Below, piece by piece: positions 1 to 11,100 of a stretch of DNA of 64,000 nt (its first letter is position 1; each line of letters begins with the position of its first letter). A model generated the notes under the pieces. It did no database searches and was not told the DNA's origin. It was given only the letters and a program-made list of their open reading frames with translations. The position numbers were made by a program, and so were the translations under genes. The DNA is from an uncultured Spartobacteria bacterium. Its GTDB lineage: Bacteria > Verrucomicrobiota > Verrucomicrobiia > Chthoniobacterales > Chthoniobacteraceae. The stretch spans positions 1 through 64,000 of the forward strand of contig CAIURC010000012.1 of assembly GCA_903901425.1 (NCBI GenBank), read 5' to 3'.

Positions 1-30
1 CGGGGGTGAAGGTGCTGGGGCCCGTGAGAA

Positions 31-48
31 AACAGGCAATCGCCTGTT
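31..48. other. Perfect 7-bp stem-loop
   Basis: AACAGGC at 31-37 and GCCTGTT at 42-48 pair perfectly around a 4-base loop. Read on the minus strand, the stem is followed by TTCTC, so it could be a weak terminator for minus-strand transcription. It may equally be part of the repeat cluster in this region. Confidence 0.4.
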
Positions 49-52
49 CCCA

Positions 53-82
53 GTAGGTCCTGGGAGTCCCCGGTAGGTCCTG
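53..82. repeat. Spaced direct repeat GTAGGTCCTG
   Basis: The 10-mer GTAGGTCCTG occurs at 53-62 and again at 73-82 with a 10-base spacer, so the repeat period is 20 bases. No function can be assigned. It lies next to the 31-48 hairpin and is probably part of the same intergenic repeat cluster. Confidence 0.5.
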
Positions 83-168
83 AGGGGGGGGTGGGGGGGA
101 CAGAGAGTAGGCCCGGAGTTTTTCCGGGAAAAGTCAGTTGGCGGTCGCCGACTGAAGAAGAATTGGAC

Positions 169-189
169 GAGGCGAACGGGGTTCGCCTC
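169..189. other. Perfect 9-bp hairpin
   Basis: Arms GAGGCGAAC (169-177) and GTTCGCCTC (181-189) pair perfectly around the loop GGG. On the plus strand TTTGTG follows closely, which is only a short T tract, so terminator function is possible but unproven. A second perfect 6-bp stem (112-117 with 123-128) lies just upstream. Confidence 0.45.
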
Positions 190-421
190 TTTGTGCTGCC
201 CGGATTTCTGCCCGGCAATTGGCTGAGCCGCGCCCGCGAGGACTGAAAAGGCTTCGAGCGTGAGTTTTCGGCCCCTTTTTCGCGTATTCCCGCGTGAAAC
301 CACGCTTCACGATGGGGCGAGGCCGTCTCAAGACAACGGACTCCAAAGCGGTAATCCAAAAGTGCAAAAGTGCGCAAAAAGGCTCCGCAGGGTCGTTGCT
401 GAGCAAGCCTTTTCAAAACCG

Positions 422-683
422 GGGGTCTGTCCCCAACACCCAAGTTGTGGGCGAGACGCGGGGTCTGTCCCCACAAACCGGATTGAGTCTTTGAATCCTG
501 CTGGATTGCCGCTGCTGGGACTGCGGCGGGGTCCGCCGGAGTCTGTCCCGGGTCTGTCCCCGTTTTCAGAGGGACTTGGCGTTTCTGACCGGGGGCCAGA
601 TCAGAACCTTTCAGAACCTTTCTCAGAACCTTTCAAAACGGGGACAGACCCGGGAAAATCAGCCCAAAACGGGGACAGACCCG
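422..683. repeat. GGGGTCTGTCCCC element, five dispersed copies in two orientations
   Basis: Full copies of GGGGTCTGTCCCC lie at 422-434 and 460-472, and a near copy at 550-561 is preceded by another partial one. The reverse complement form, GGGGACAGACCCG, lies at 640-652 and 671-683. Each copy can form a small GGGG/CCCC stem with a 5-base loop. Between the two orientations sit three copies of CAGAACCTTTC-like sequence (about 600-635). Such elements resemble REP-type repeats moved by IS200/RAYT-like transposases in other bacteria; that link is inference, since no such transposase is in the window. Confidence 0.6.
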
Positions 684-696
684 GGGAAATCAGCCG
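635..696. repeat. Tandem duplication of a 31-bp unit
   Basis: Two adjacent 31-base units (635-665 and 666-696) differ at only two positions. Each starts with AAAAC, contains GGGGACAGACCC and ends with ATCAGCC plus one base. This is a recent-looking local duplication within the repeat cluster. Confidence 0.75.
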
Positions 697-849
697 AACT
701 GCGTGGGACGGTCGGGCGCAAGAAACGGAGAATGGCCGGGGGGGCAGAGACGCATCCGGTGAGGAAAGCTCCCTCAATCCGGATCTGCCGGACCTGACGG
801 GTAGCAACGCGGCGCCTGGCAGGGTGTGTTGTAGTCAGGACACAAGGTA

Positions 850-884
850 CTGCATGCAGCAGTGTTGGTTTCAATCCATGGATT
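850..884. terminator. Palindromes just downstream of the LESRIAPA gene
   Basis: CTGCATGCAG at 850-859 and the 12-base perfect palindrome AATCCATGGATT at 873-884 lie within 40 bases of the stop codon of the minus-strand gene that ends at 890. They could act as 3'-end structure for the minus-strand surface-protein operon. There is no U-tract, so a classical intrinsic terminator is not shown. Confidence 0.3.
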
Positions 885-889
885 CCAGA

Positions 890-3007
890 TCAGGTGCCGA
901 CATTGATTTCCTTCAGGAGAACTTCGGAGCCTGTGGCGGTGGAGAGCGTGAGATTGGCTGGCAGGAGGGTCGAGGAGCGGATTTTGAGTGCGAGCCCCGA
1001 GAGCTTCAGGCCACCGATGCTGGAGGCTAGGAATCCGAAGCTGTCACCGGCAGCGGAGGTGCCGATGACTTGGCCGCCAATGGTGATGGCAGCGATTTTG
1101 GAGACGATGTTGGTCCGGTTGACGTAGCCGGTGCCTGCGGTGGCGATGGTGTCGTCGTTGGTTCCATATTTTCCATCGGCACCTGCAGAGATTCCTGCAA
1201 CCAAATTGGAGGCCACCCAGTCATGGGAGACCGTGACTGGACCGATCTGTGCATCGGGATGGACTGCGGAGTTGTTTGAATCCAGCCCAGCCGCAATCAA
1301 GGAGTTCCGGACGGAACCCAAAACAGAGACCTTTCCAATGGCAACGTTAGTCTTGGCGTTGAGTGCGAGTTTGGCATCTGGAATGCCACCTGCGGAAATA
1401 ATGGCATTGTTGGTGGCAGAACCGCGGACATCGCCGAGAACGGTGACAGCGCCGATGGTTTCCTCGGCATGAACAAAGCCGGACTGGGTGAGGGTGGGTG
1501 CGCTGAAAACAATGGAGAGGCCGGTTCCCGTGGTTCCAGTGAATGGGGCGGCAAGCGTGATCTGGTTCGGTCCATCGACGGAGAGAATCTTGGAGGTAAA
1601 CCCGCCGATGGTAACGCGGAGGCCTGCCTTGAGGGTGCCAGTTGCGGCCAGAGCAACGGTGGTGCTCTGGTTGGTCAAATCGCCGTTCAGCGTCTGGTCC
1701 GGCGCGGCCGCCTTGTTCAGGCCAGCAATCAAGGAGCCGGAAATCTGAAGACTGGAGATGTTGAGGGCCTTGATGTAGCCGGAGGCGTCAATGGAGAAGG
1801 TGGAGTTGGCTCCGAGGCCTTTGCCAATCAGCGAACCACCAATCTTCGTGGTGCCGAGGTTGGCATCCGCCTTTATGCCGCCGGAAGCGTCTCCGTCACC
1901 GCCCAAAAGCGAACCGCCGATCGAGACGGAGGTGATTGCGTCATCAGCACTCACGGTGCCGCTTCGGGTTCCGTCTCCGCCAACCAGGTCCCGGGCGATC
2001 GTCACCGGGCCGATGCTTTTGCCGGACTCGATCCGTCCGGAGGAATTGCCGTCGCCCCCGAGGACGCTGCCCAGGATGGTGACCCTGGAGATGCCAGCAG
2101 TGGTGGTGGTTGAGCCCCCCGCAGAAATAAACCCGGATTCGTTGCCGTCTCCACCCTCCAGGTTCTGGTTGATTTTGATGCTGCCAATGGTGGTGGCGGC
2201 TTGAATGGAGCCAGAGGAGGTGCCGTCTCCGCCCAGAACGGATCCGGCAACGGTAAGGGAGGCGATGGATGCTCCAGACCGGATCCGGCCCGAATCATTT
2301 CCATCATCCCCAAAAATAGATCCGCCGAGGGTCACGGCCCCCATGGCGCCATCGCACTGGATTTTTCCGGAATCGTTGGCGCTGCTACCGACAAGAGAGC
2401 CTCCGATGAAGACGGAAGTGATCTTGGCTGGGGTGGTGACATCTCCGGCGACGAGAATGGACGCCACGTTGACGTCATGGAGGATTTTGACCGGTCCCAG
2501 GTGGCCAGCGATGTTGGAAAAGATGTTGTAAGTGGCCGGGTCAGCCCCCGGGCCGTAAAGTGCGCCAAAAACTCCGAGGGAACTGGCAGTGAGGCTGCCC
2601 AGTCCCGGCGTTGCGAAGTTGGCGTCTCCGGCGTCGATCTGTCCGAGGTCCCCATCCACGGTCACTCCTTTGAGGTCAACCCCAGAGGCCTCGATGTAGC
2701 CGACATTCACCAAGCCATCGCCCAGTCCATTCGAACCTGGCGCAGCGACAATGGAGATTACCGCCCCGGCGGCCGAAGGTTTACCATCGGCCGCAGTCAG
2801 ATCCAGACGCGAAAGCTTGCCGTCGGTGAATGTGAGAAAATCATCGAGATTGGTTGAGCTAAAAAGCGGAACACTGGAGGAAAGGGTGACTGTGTCGCCG
2901 TCCACATCCGTATACCGGACCGTCTTGGAATTGACAAAAACTCCGGCGGGCGCGATTCGGGATTCGAGGGATTCAGGGCCGGAGCGAGGGAGGAAGGAGG
3001 TGCGCAT
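890..3007 (-). CDS. LESRIAPA-motif beta-repeat surface protein, paralogue 1
   Basis: Encodes 705 residues. The N-terminus carries ESLESRIAPA at about residues 12-21, a variant of the LEPR-XLL motif found on very large exported proteins of Verrucomicrobiota and Planctomycetota. No ordinary hydrophobic signal peptide is obvious. The middle (about residues 190-400) consists of roughly eight repeats of about 26 residues of the type GSxxGGDGxxSGxIxxG, likely a stacked beta-structure. Near the C-terminus is an acidic stretch, DGKYGTNDD, that looks calcium-binding, followed by a region strongly conserved with the neighbour at 3055-5154 (YVNRxN, IGGQ, GFxAS). The neighbour ends only 47 bases upstream and the giant repeat gene is beyond it, so the three may be co-transcribed. 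Extracellular or cell-surface location is inferred; the precise function is unknown. Confidence 0.75.
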   Translation of the reverse strand: MRTSFLPRSGPESLESRIAPAGVFVNSKTVRYTDVDGDTVTLSSSVPLFSSTNLDDFLTFTDGKLSRLDLTAADGKPSAAGAVISIVAAPGSNGLGDGLVNVGYIEASGVDLKGVTVDGDLGQIDAGDANFATPGLGSLTASSLGVFGALYGPGADPATYNIFSNIAGHLGPVKILHDVNVASILVAGDVTTPAKITSVFIGGSLVGSSANDSGKIQCDGAMGAVTLGGSIFGDDGNDSGRIRSGASIASLTVAGSVLGGDGTSSGSIQAATTIGSIKINQNLEGGDGNESGFISAGGSTTTTAGISRVTILGSVLGGDGNSSGRIESGKSIGPVTIARDLVGGDGTRSGTVSADDAITSVSIGGSLLGGDGDASGGIKADANLGTTKIGGSLIGKGLGANSTFSIDASGYIKALNISSLQISGSLIAGLNKAAAPDQTLNGDLTNQSTTVALAATGTLKAGLRVTIGGFTSKILSVDGPNQITLAAPFTGTTGTGLSIVFSAPTLTQSGFVHAEETIGAVTVLGDVRGSATNNAIISAGGIPDAKLALNAKTNVAIGKVSVLGSVRNSLIAAGLDSNNSAVHPDAQIGPVTVSHDWVASNLVAGISAGADGKYGTNDDTIATAGTGYVNRTNIVSKIAAITIGGQVIGTSAAGDSFGFLASSIGGLKLSGLALKIRSSTLLPANLTLSTATGSEVLLKEINVGT

Positions 3008-3054
3008 GGGAGAGGAATAACCGGGGTGGGAGGATTAATAAAGATTTGATTGGC

Positions 3055-5154
3055 TTACAGCGTCGGAAGAATTTCCCGGAGACTGACATCCGAGCCTGTG
3101 CTCGGCGAAAGCGTGAGGGCGTCGGGAACGGAGGTGTTGGTGAGTCGGAGGGGGACTCCTGCGACTCTGAGGCTGCCGATTTTGGATGCCACGAATCCGT
3201 ACAGATCAGAGTTGGACGACGGGGTGGGGCTGCCGAGGATCTGGCCGCCGACCCGGATGGAAGCGATCTGGGAGATGAGGTTGGAGCGGTTGACGTAGTT
3301 GACGCTGGGCGTGGCCACGGAATCGTCGGAGTTTCCGTAGAGGAAGTCTGGGCCGGGGGCGATGCCGGCCACCATGTTGGAACAGACCCAGTTACGGTTG
3401 ACCTGAACGGCGCCGATCTGGGCATCGGGATTGAGCGCGGTGCCTGAATCATCCAACCCCGCTCCGATGAGGGAGTGAGAGACGGAGCCGGCAACGAACA
3501 GTTTGCCGAGGGCGACACTGGATCGTGCTCGAAGAGGGAGTTCGTCCTGAGGAATACCTTTGGCGACGAAGAGAACCTGCTGGGTGGGGTTGCCCCGGAG
3601 GTCCCCGTAGACCGCAACGGAGCCGAACGTTTTTCTGGCGTAAATGAGCCCGGATTTGGAGAGGGACGGAGAGGAGAAGGAGACATTCTGGGTGCCAGCG
3701 GTTGTCCCGGGAAATGGATCTTCGAGGGTCACAGAGTCCAGGGAATCCACGGAGAGGATCTTGGAGGTGAACGCTCCGGAAACCACTTTGAACCCGGGTC
3801 GGAGGGTGGAGGTGTCCGCGAGGCCTGAAAGGGTGGCTGAGCTTGGGGTGAAAAGACCCGTTGTGGCGACTGAAGCTGCCGGGATTTTGTTTTCACCTGC
3901 AACGATGGAACCAAAAATGGCGAGTGACCCGAAATGGTCTGCCTTGAGGTAGCCGGAGGTGTCGATCGAGGCGGAGGCATTTGCGCCGATGTTTGCCCCC
4001 ACGATGCTTCCCAAGACCCGGGTGTTTTTCAGGTTGCCACTGGCCCGGACGCCGCCGGAATCGTCGCCTTTCCCGCCCAGAATGGAGCCGCCGATTCGGA
4101 GCACGTCGATGTCGTCGCCGGAATCGAGGGTGCCGCTGGCGTCTCCGGAGCCGCCTTCGAGGTTGCCGCCGATGCTCAGCACGTCGATGTCGTCCCCACT
4201 GGCGATTCGGCCTGAGAAATCGCCGGAACCGCCGGAAACGTTGCCGACGACGATCAGGGATTTGGCCTTGAACCCGAACTGGATGGAGCCGGAATTTGCG
4301 CCCTGTCCTCCGACCAGATCTTGTCGGAGACGCGTGCTGCCGAGGTGGGTGCCCACTTGGATGGAGCCGCTGGATTCACCGGTGCCTCCGAGGATGCTGC
4401 CTCGCACGAACAGGCTGCCCATGGAGCCGCCCGCGGAGATTCTGCCGGAGCGATCGCCTTCGCCCCCCAGAATGGAACCCCCGACTGCCACGGATCCAAT
4501 GGAACCGTCGGTCTGGATTTTACCGGTATCGGGATCACTGGAGCCAACCAGAGAGCCTCCAATCGAAACGCGCGAAATGAGAGCGGGGCGGAGAGAGTCG
4601 CCGGTGGCGATGATGGAAGCCCCGCGCATGTCAGTGAGGATTTTCACAGGGCCGACGCTTCCCCGGAAATCCGAGGAAAAGTTTTCAGAGCCCGGATCGC
4701 CGTAGCGGGCTCCGAAAACGCCGAGCGAGCGGACGGTCAGCGCCCCGAGAGCTGGGGTGCGGAGGATGGCGTCACCCGCGTCGATCTGGCCGAGGTCACC
4801 GTCCACGGCCACGGCGCGGAGATCAACCCCGGTGGCGTTGATGTACCCGATATTGACCAGGCCGTCGCCCTGACCACCCCGTGGGGTTTTGGACTGGATG
4901 GAGAGTGAGGTTCCGGAAGCGGAGCGGTTTCCGGGGGCTGTGGTGAGGTCTATCTCCGCCAAGATCCCGTCTGAGAACGTGAAGAAGGAGTTCAGGTTGT
5001 CAGACCTGAAGATGGGGACACTGGACGAAACCACAACGATGTCCCCGTCCAAGTCCGTGTAGGTCACCGTCCTTGAGTTGACAAAAGAAGCAGCGGGCGC
5101 GATCCGGGGCTCCAAACGTTCGGGTGAGACGTGGTGGGGCGACGAAAAGGGCAT
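3055..5154 (-). CDS. LEPRIAPA-motif beta-repeat surface protein, paralogue 2
   Basis: Encodes 699 residues and is clearly a tandem paralogue of the protein at 890-3007. ERLEPRIAPA lies near residues 11-20, followed by the same NSRTVTYTDLDGD-type segment, then repeats of the GSILGGxGDxSGxI type, an acidic PDFLYGNSDD segment, and the shared C-terminal region ending in SLREILPTL. The start at 5154 is an ATG (MPFSS) and lies 31 bases downstream of the stop of the giant gene, which suggests one transcript. The motif L-E-P-R is intact here while the other copy has L-E-S-R. Family knowledge supports a secreted or surface structural role; neither a ligand nor an enzymatic activity can be read from the sequence. 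Confidence 0.75.
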   Translation of the reverse strand: MPFSSPHHVSPERLEPRIAPAASFVNSRTVTYTDLDGDIVVVSSSVPIFRSDNLNSFFTFSDGILAEIDLTTAPGNRSASGTSLSIQSKTPRGGQGDGLVNIGYINATGVDLRAVAVDGDLGQIDAGDAILRTPALGALTVRSLGVFGARYGDPGSENFSSDFRGSVGPVKILTDMRGASIIATGDSLRPALISRVSIGGSLVGSSDPDTGKIQTDGSIGSVAVGGSILGGEGDRSGRISAGGSMGSLFVRGSILGGTGESSGSIQVGTHLGSTRLRQDLVGGQGANSGSIQFGFKAKSLIVVGNVSGGSGDFSGRIASGDDIDVLSIGGNLEGGSGDASGTLDSGDDIDVLRIGGSILGGKGDDSGGVRASGNLKNTRVLGSIVGANIGANASASIDTSGYLKADHFGSLAIFGSIVAGENKIPAASVATTGLFTPSSATLSGLADTSTLRPGFKVVSGAFTSKILSVDSLDSVTLEDPFPGTTAGTQNVSFSSPSLSKSGLIYARKTFGSVAVYGDLRGNPTQQVLFVAKGIPQDELPLRARSSVALGKLFVAGSVSHSLIGAGLDDSGTALNPDAQIGAVQVNRNWVCSNMVAGIAPGPDFLYGNSDDSVATPSVNYVNRSNLISQIASIRVGGQILGSPTPSSNSDLYGFVASKIGSLRVAGVPLRLTNTSVPDALTLSPSTGSDVSLREILPTL

Positions 5155-5185
5155 CGCTCAACCCTAACACGAACCGTTTTCTATA

Positions 5186-8100
5186 TCACCCCTTTTGTTC
5201 CTTGGATGCCGGGCGCCTGCAGGCACGGCGGAGCCTTTTCCGTTCCCGGAACCCGAGGAGGCCAAGGAGGAGGGATCCCGCCGCCCAAGAGCCGGGTTCC
5301 GGGATGGGCACCAGTTCGAGCCGTGACCCAAACTGGATCTGGCCAGCGGTTCCAAGAAACGTCTGGCCCGCATCGGAGAAGAACCGGATTTGAGTGAACT
5401 GAGCGGGGGAAAGTCCGGTGGAGGCGCCTGAGAATAGAAACCGGTCCTGAGCGGGGTCGCCGGTATCGGGAATGGGGGTGCGGTAGACGGATCCGGACCA
5501 GTTGTAGACGTCGAGAAAGGCGGAGCCGAGGGAGATGCTGGAAAATGTGAGGGTGTTGCCGGAACCGGAGCCGAAATCGAGTATGGAGTTGGCCTGAAGG
5601 GTCAGCGTGCCGACGGTTTCCGAGGCGTTGTTGAGACCTGCGGTGAACCCGAACCTGCCCGTGCCGGTAGCAGACCCGAGGGAAAGTGCAGCGGAGTCAG
5701 AGATGCGGTCGCGGGTTCCCGCAAGGAGCAGGGAGCCGCCCGAATGCACGGAGAGTGAGGGCGTATTGTTGACGGAGCCCTCGATCATCACATCGCCTCC
5801 GAGCACTTGCAGAAGGGAGCTGGGGCCTTGATTGCCGTTCAGAAAGGCAATGCCGGAGTCTTCCTTGGAAAGGGCCGCGATGTTGAGGTCGCTGCTAATC
5901 GCTGTCTGTCCGATGCCCGACAGAGTGAGTGTTGCCGAAGAGCCGGACACGGGTTGCAGGCTGGAGAGAGTTAGCCTTCCCGCATCAGACTGGATCCGGG
6001 AATCGGCGCTGAGCGTGACCGGACCGGCAAACGTGTTGGATCCGGAAAGGTTCCGGAGTGCGCCGGAACCTCCCGGCCCGGAGCCTGCGAGGGTGAGCGA
6101 TTCCAGCGGGATCTGGACGTCTTTGCTGAGGATCAGAGCTGCGCCGGGAGCCACCTCGGTGCCTCCCAGCGGGCTGCCGAGTGCTTGAGAGGAGGAAACC
6201 AGCAGGGAGCCCGAGGTAACGAGGGTCTGGCCGGTGAAACTGTTGTTTCCGCCGAGTTCAAGAGTGCCCGCACCGGTCTTCCGGAGGGGCGCGCCGCCAT
6301 TGAGTTCAGCAAGGTTTCGGAGAGAGCCTGAAAGGAACTGGAGTTGGGTGACGGGCGCGCTGGCAGAGCCGATGGGGGTTCCATTCAGGTCCAGGGAACC
6401 GCCGTCCAGGCTGAGGAGGCTGGTGGAAGTGCCTGAACCCGCGCCTCCGGCCCGGATGCCGGTGCCCTGGATGGAAACGGTGCCGCCGGAAATGAGGAGT
6501 GAACCGGAGGCGTTGCCTGACCCGGCAGGCTTCGAGGCGAGCAGAAGCCCGCCGGCCCCGACGGAGAGGGAGCCGCCGCCGATTTTGAGTGTGCCGGAGC
6601 CCGAGCCGGCGCCGGAGGCATTGGATCCGATGAGGACGGAGGTGGCGTCGATGGCGCCGCGGTCGAACTCGAGGAGACCTGTGCCTGAGCCGGTGCCGGC
6701 ACGGGGGCCTTCGCCGATTCTCAGGGCGCCGAGTAGTGCGTCAATGGAGCCGGCACTGCGTCCGGCGCCTTCGGTGAGCAGGACCTGGCCGGTGAGAGTA
6801 GTGGTGGTGTTGGGGTTGTCCTGGGTACCGATGGAAAAGTCGGTGCGGGCGTTGAGTCCGGCAGTGCCGCGGAGAAGGAGGGTGGGATTGGAGAGGCCGG
6901 CCTTGAATTGGAGGGTGCCGGAAGCTTTGTCGGTGCCGATGGCAAGACCGGTGGCGCCGACGAACAGGGAGTTGGACTGGCCAAGTTCGAGCGTGGCGGT
7001 TGTTCCTCCAGCGCCGTTCTGGCTGCGACCGACAAAGAGGCCCGATGCGGCTGTGATCTGGTTGGCCGTAGCCAGAGTCAGTTTGGAATTCAGAGTGAGG
7101 TTGGAGTTGCCCTCGCCCACCGCGAACCGGGCGACGGAAGCGGTCAGGCTGGCTAGGCCGCTGAAGTCGACCTGATGCGTTCCTGTCGCCCCTGCCGCGC
7201 TGGAAAACCCGTTCAACAGGAAGTTCGCGCTGGGGTGGCTCACCACCAGGTTGCCGCCCGGGGTCGGAAACTGGAGCCGGGATGTGGCGTTGCTGGACCC
7301 CATAAATGCGCTGAAGCCTGCGGGCCCGGAAACGGTGAGGGTGGATCCGTTGGCCAGCAGGATTTGTGCGTCCGCGCCGGCACTTGAAACCGCGGCCTGA
7401 AGGCCGCCCACGGTCTGGCTGGTTCCGCCGGTGTCGAGGGTCACGGTCCGTGCGCCGGTGGCTGAACTGCCGAGGATCACGGTGCCGTTGGGTGAGAATA
7501 CCTGGGCGTTTCCGGCCCGGAGTGTGCCGCCAACCACGGTGAAGTTTCCGAAGTTGGCGTTGGCGCGGTTGAGCGTCAGCGTGCCGAGGCCCGACTTGGT
7601 CAGATGCAGGAGCGAACCCAGCGAGTCCGCCAGCGGGAAATCAAAAGAAAGAGAAGTGTTGGAGCTGACATCCGACACGGAGCTGCCGCCGAGTACCAGC
7701 GTGGCTGCAGCGGCGTTGGAGTTGGTGAGAAATCCTGTGCCCGAAAGAAACGCGGGGCTGGCGAGGGTGAGTCCGTTGAGGTCGAGGGCGCTGCCGGTCG
7801 CCAGATTCACCCGGGTCGGAAGGGAGGTGGCGCTCGTGAGGCGGAGATTCCCCTCCGCGACCTGCACGCCGAATCCGGCGGAAAGGCTGGAGCCGAGAGT
7901 CAGCGTGCCGGGACCGGTTTTCAGGATGGCATCTCCGGGAGCAGAGCTGGTGAGGGCGCCGGAAAGCGCGCCTGTGACGGCCGGGCTGGAGACATGGATC
8001 GTCCGCGTGGTGTTCCCGAGTTGGACAGGGCCGCTCAGGGTGAGGCTGTTGCCGGCAGTAACGCCGCTGAAACTAAAGTTCCCGTTTACGGTGACAGGAT

Positions 8101-11100
8101 TGGCGATGGTCCGTGCGGTGCCATCGCTCAGAAGTGCGGTGCCGTCCTCGACGGTGAGCGTTCCGGTGCCGACGGGGCCTGCGGTCACAGTGCCTGTGGT
8201 GGAGGTAGAGTTTGCGCCCACGATGAGGCTGCCTGCGGAGAGCCTGAGTCCGGTTTGAAAGGTGCTGGCTCCGCGCAGGGTGAGGGATCCCGGGCCGGAC
8301 TTGGTGAGCATGCCTGCGGCGGCTGTGATGGGCGCCTGAATGTCGAGGCCGTGGGTGGAGATGCCGCTGGTGTGGATGACGGCGTCTGGGTGCGCGAACT
8401 GGAGGCCGGTGCGTGTGGCCTCCCCCGTGGAGAGGAGCGGGGTGGTGGCAAGGGAGTCGTTGGAGGCAGTAATGGCGTCCGCGGCGGTGAGGACGAGCGT
8501 GCTGACGGTGCCCGTGCCCGTGGGGGTGCCAAAGCTCAGCGTGGGGTTGGCGTTTCCGCCGGAGTTGGAGAACGAAAGCCTTGCGAGGCTCTGGGTGACA
8601 CTCGTGTTGTAGTTGGTGAGTGTCAGGGAGCCGCCGGCATGGATGGCGACCGAGCTGGAGGCGGCGATCTGTCCGGGATTAAGTGAGCCGAGGGTGACGG
8701 CGGTGTTTTCGATGGTCAGGTTGCCGGGGATGAGCACCTCGCCGGCATCGCCGTTCAGGGTGACGGTGCCGCCCAGAAAAAAGGTGGGGCCGGAGTATGT
8801 GTTGGAGCCGCCCACGGGATTGAGGGTGAGGTTGCCGCCGCCGCCTTTCACGAGGCCGGAGGAACCGCTGAGGACGGTGAGGAGGGAGAGGGGTTGCTGG
8901 TTCACCCAGATATAGAGCAGGCCGTTGTCGGGGCCGGAAAGGGTGGAGGTGGCGTCGGTGCCGGTGATGGAGGCGCCGGCGGCGCTGTTGGTGATCAAAC
9001 CCACATTCAGGGCGAGGGATGCGCCGCTGCCCAGTGTGATGGTTTGTGCGCTGCTGGCCGCGAGTCGGAGGGAGTTGACCGACCGGCTGGAGGCGAGTGT
9101 GCGAGTGGTGGTGGTGTCGGAGATGTTGTGGGTGGGCAGCACGGCGCCGCTGATGTCCGTGCCGTCAAATGCCGGGGCGGCGATCCCCTGCACGGTGGAG
9201 CCCATGACCATGACGCCGATGCCGTCCCGGTAGGTGGCGAACGAGTTTCCATCCGCAACGGCCCAGCCCCCGATGAGGTTGTTGGAAAGTCGGGCTTGAG
9301 AGAACGGGGTGCTGTCGAGGTTGCGGACAAAGATCCTGCTGGCGCGGCTGAGGCCCTGACCACCCAGAGTTTCGACGTTGTAAGCGTTGCCGCTCACCGA
9401 GCCGGCCCAGCCCTGAAAGGAGAGCATGGAGTGCGGGGTGCTCCGGACAAGGTCATTCACGGTGATGGTGACCGTGGAGCCCGCGTTGATCAGGGGAGTG
9501 GCTGCGAGGGTGTTGGACCCGCCGAGCACGGTGAGCGAACCCAGTTCCGTGGTGACATCCGCTGAGCCTGTGCCGACTGTCTGGATCAAGCTCCCCCGGA
9601 TCTGGACAGGCGCGGTGGCGGAAATCCGTTGCAGGTTTGGGGTTCCGGCCGGGTTCAACCCGTTGGAATCCAGAACCAGCGAGCCGCCAAACACGGAGAC
9701 ACTCGACGACTGGAGCAGGGAGCCGGAGTCCCGGAGTTGGAGGGCGCCTCCGCGGATGACGGTGGGTCCGATGTAAGTCTGTGGGGCGGTGAGGAGCGTG
9801 GTGTTGTTTCCGGCGCGGGTGAATCCGAGGTTGCCCCCGAGAACGCCCGCAAATGTGCCGCCGCCTGTGCTGGTGAAAACAGCGTAGGCGCCAGAGTTCC
9901 GGATGAACCCGCCGGCCCCTGGGAGCGGATTGGCCCCGGCGTTGTTCTGGAGGGAAGCCACGGCTTGGTCTCTGCCCATCAGATCGAGGACAGTGGAAGC
10001 GCCGTTGATCTGGAGGGCGGTTAGTGTGGGAACGGTGGGGCCGGGAACCACGGCCAGAGTGTTTTCAGAGCCCGAGTTGAGTTCGAGTGTGCCGCCGTTC
10101 AGCGTGGTGGCGCCGGTGTAAAGGGCGCGCTGGTTGAGTCGGAACGTCCCAGAACCGGACTTGTTCCAGCCGCCGGTACTGCCGATGCCGAGATACCCGT
10201 TGAGGGTTAGGGAGGCGTTGCCAAGGACATGGGTGTACCCGGTGTTTCCAGAGGCAGTGGTGAGTGAACCCAAGTCCAACGTTGCGCTGGTGTCGTCCAG
10301 CGCCAGCACCGCGGCGGCATCGCTCAAACGGAGTCCAAGCAGTCCGGAACCGCCTCCGAACCGCCCGAAGAATGCCGGGTCGAGTCCGGAGGCGATGTTC
10401 ACGGTGCCGGAAAGGGTGAGGCTGTTGGCCTGAGTGGCTGCGGAAAGGATGGCGGAGGTTGAGCCAACGCTGGCGTTGACGTTGTCGCCCCAGAGCGCCG
10501 GCGACGTTTCGGTTTCTGCCAGAGCCAGCGGCCGCCAGAAGCTTGTGCTGGAATCGCGGACCAGAAATCCGGTGCCCAGACCGGTGGGGCTGGCGTCTCC
10601 GAGGAGATCGGGCCGGATGGGGAGGGTTTTGGATCCGTTGAGTCCTGTGCCCTGGTTGGCCGGGAGGTTGGGGGTGGCAATGGAGAGCGTGGCGCGGCCC
10701 AAACCGGCTTCGGCGGAAATCCCCCGGAAGAGCCCGGCCGAGGAGTTGCCGGCGGTAGTCAGGGTTGCGATGGAAAGCGAGGTGGCCGCATGTGGAAGGA
10801 GCGTCACGGTGCCGGCCCCGTTCTGGAAGGTGAGGACGGAAGCCTGTTCTGAGACGGACCCCGCTGCGCCGTCTGTGAGCCGAAGTTCACCGCCCTGCAG
10901 GGTGAGCGAGCCTGTGTCCCGGAGACCGAGCCGGTTGTCCAGAGGGGATACGGTGTTGTCCAGAAGCAGTGTGCCGCCGCTGTTGATGACGAACGCGCCT
11001 GAAAGTGCGCCGGCTGAGGGTGTGGCCGGGGTGCCTTGGAACCATGCGCCGGCTCCGGAGAACGCGAGGGTGCCCGCATGGACCGAGACGGTGCCGGTGG

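Larger units (their letters stand above)
1..889. other. Gene-poor left end rich in hairpins and repeats
   Basis: I see no supportable gene here. The open frames are short or, like the one beginning at 260, run into the antisense of the next gene and have no recognisable domain. The stretch holds several perfect hairpins (31-48, 112-128, 169-189), a spaced direct repeat (53-62 and 73-82), at least five copies of a GGGGTCTGTCCCC element in both orientations (422-683) and a 31-bp tandem duplication (635-696). Such a mix is typical of intergenic repeat clusters or the remains of a small mobile element. No transposase frame is visible, so a mobile origin is inference. Confidence 0.6.

Noticed and set aside
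260-1030. Plus-strand frame of 256 codons at the left end
   Set aside because: Runs through the hairpin and repeat cluster into the antisense of the LESRIAPA gene and matches nothing known.
5186-5400. C-terminal autotransporter beta-barrel on the giant protein
   Set aside because: The C-terminus is a short PEP-CTERM signal; no 250-300-residue barrel with a terminal aromatic residue is present.
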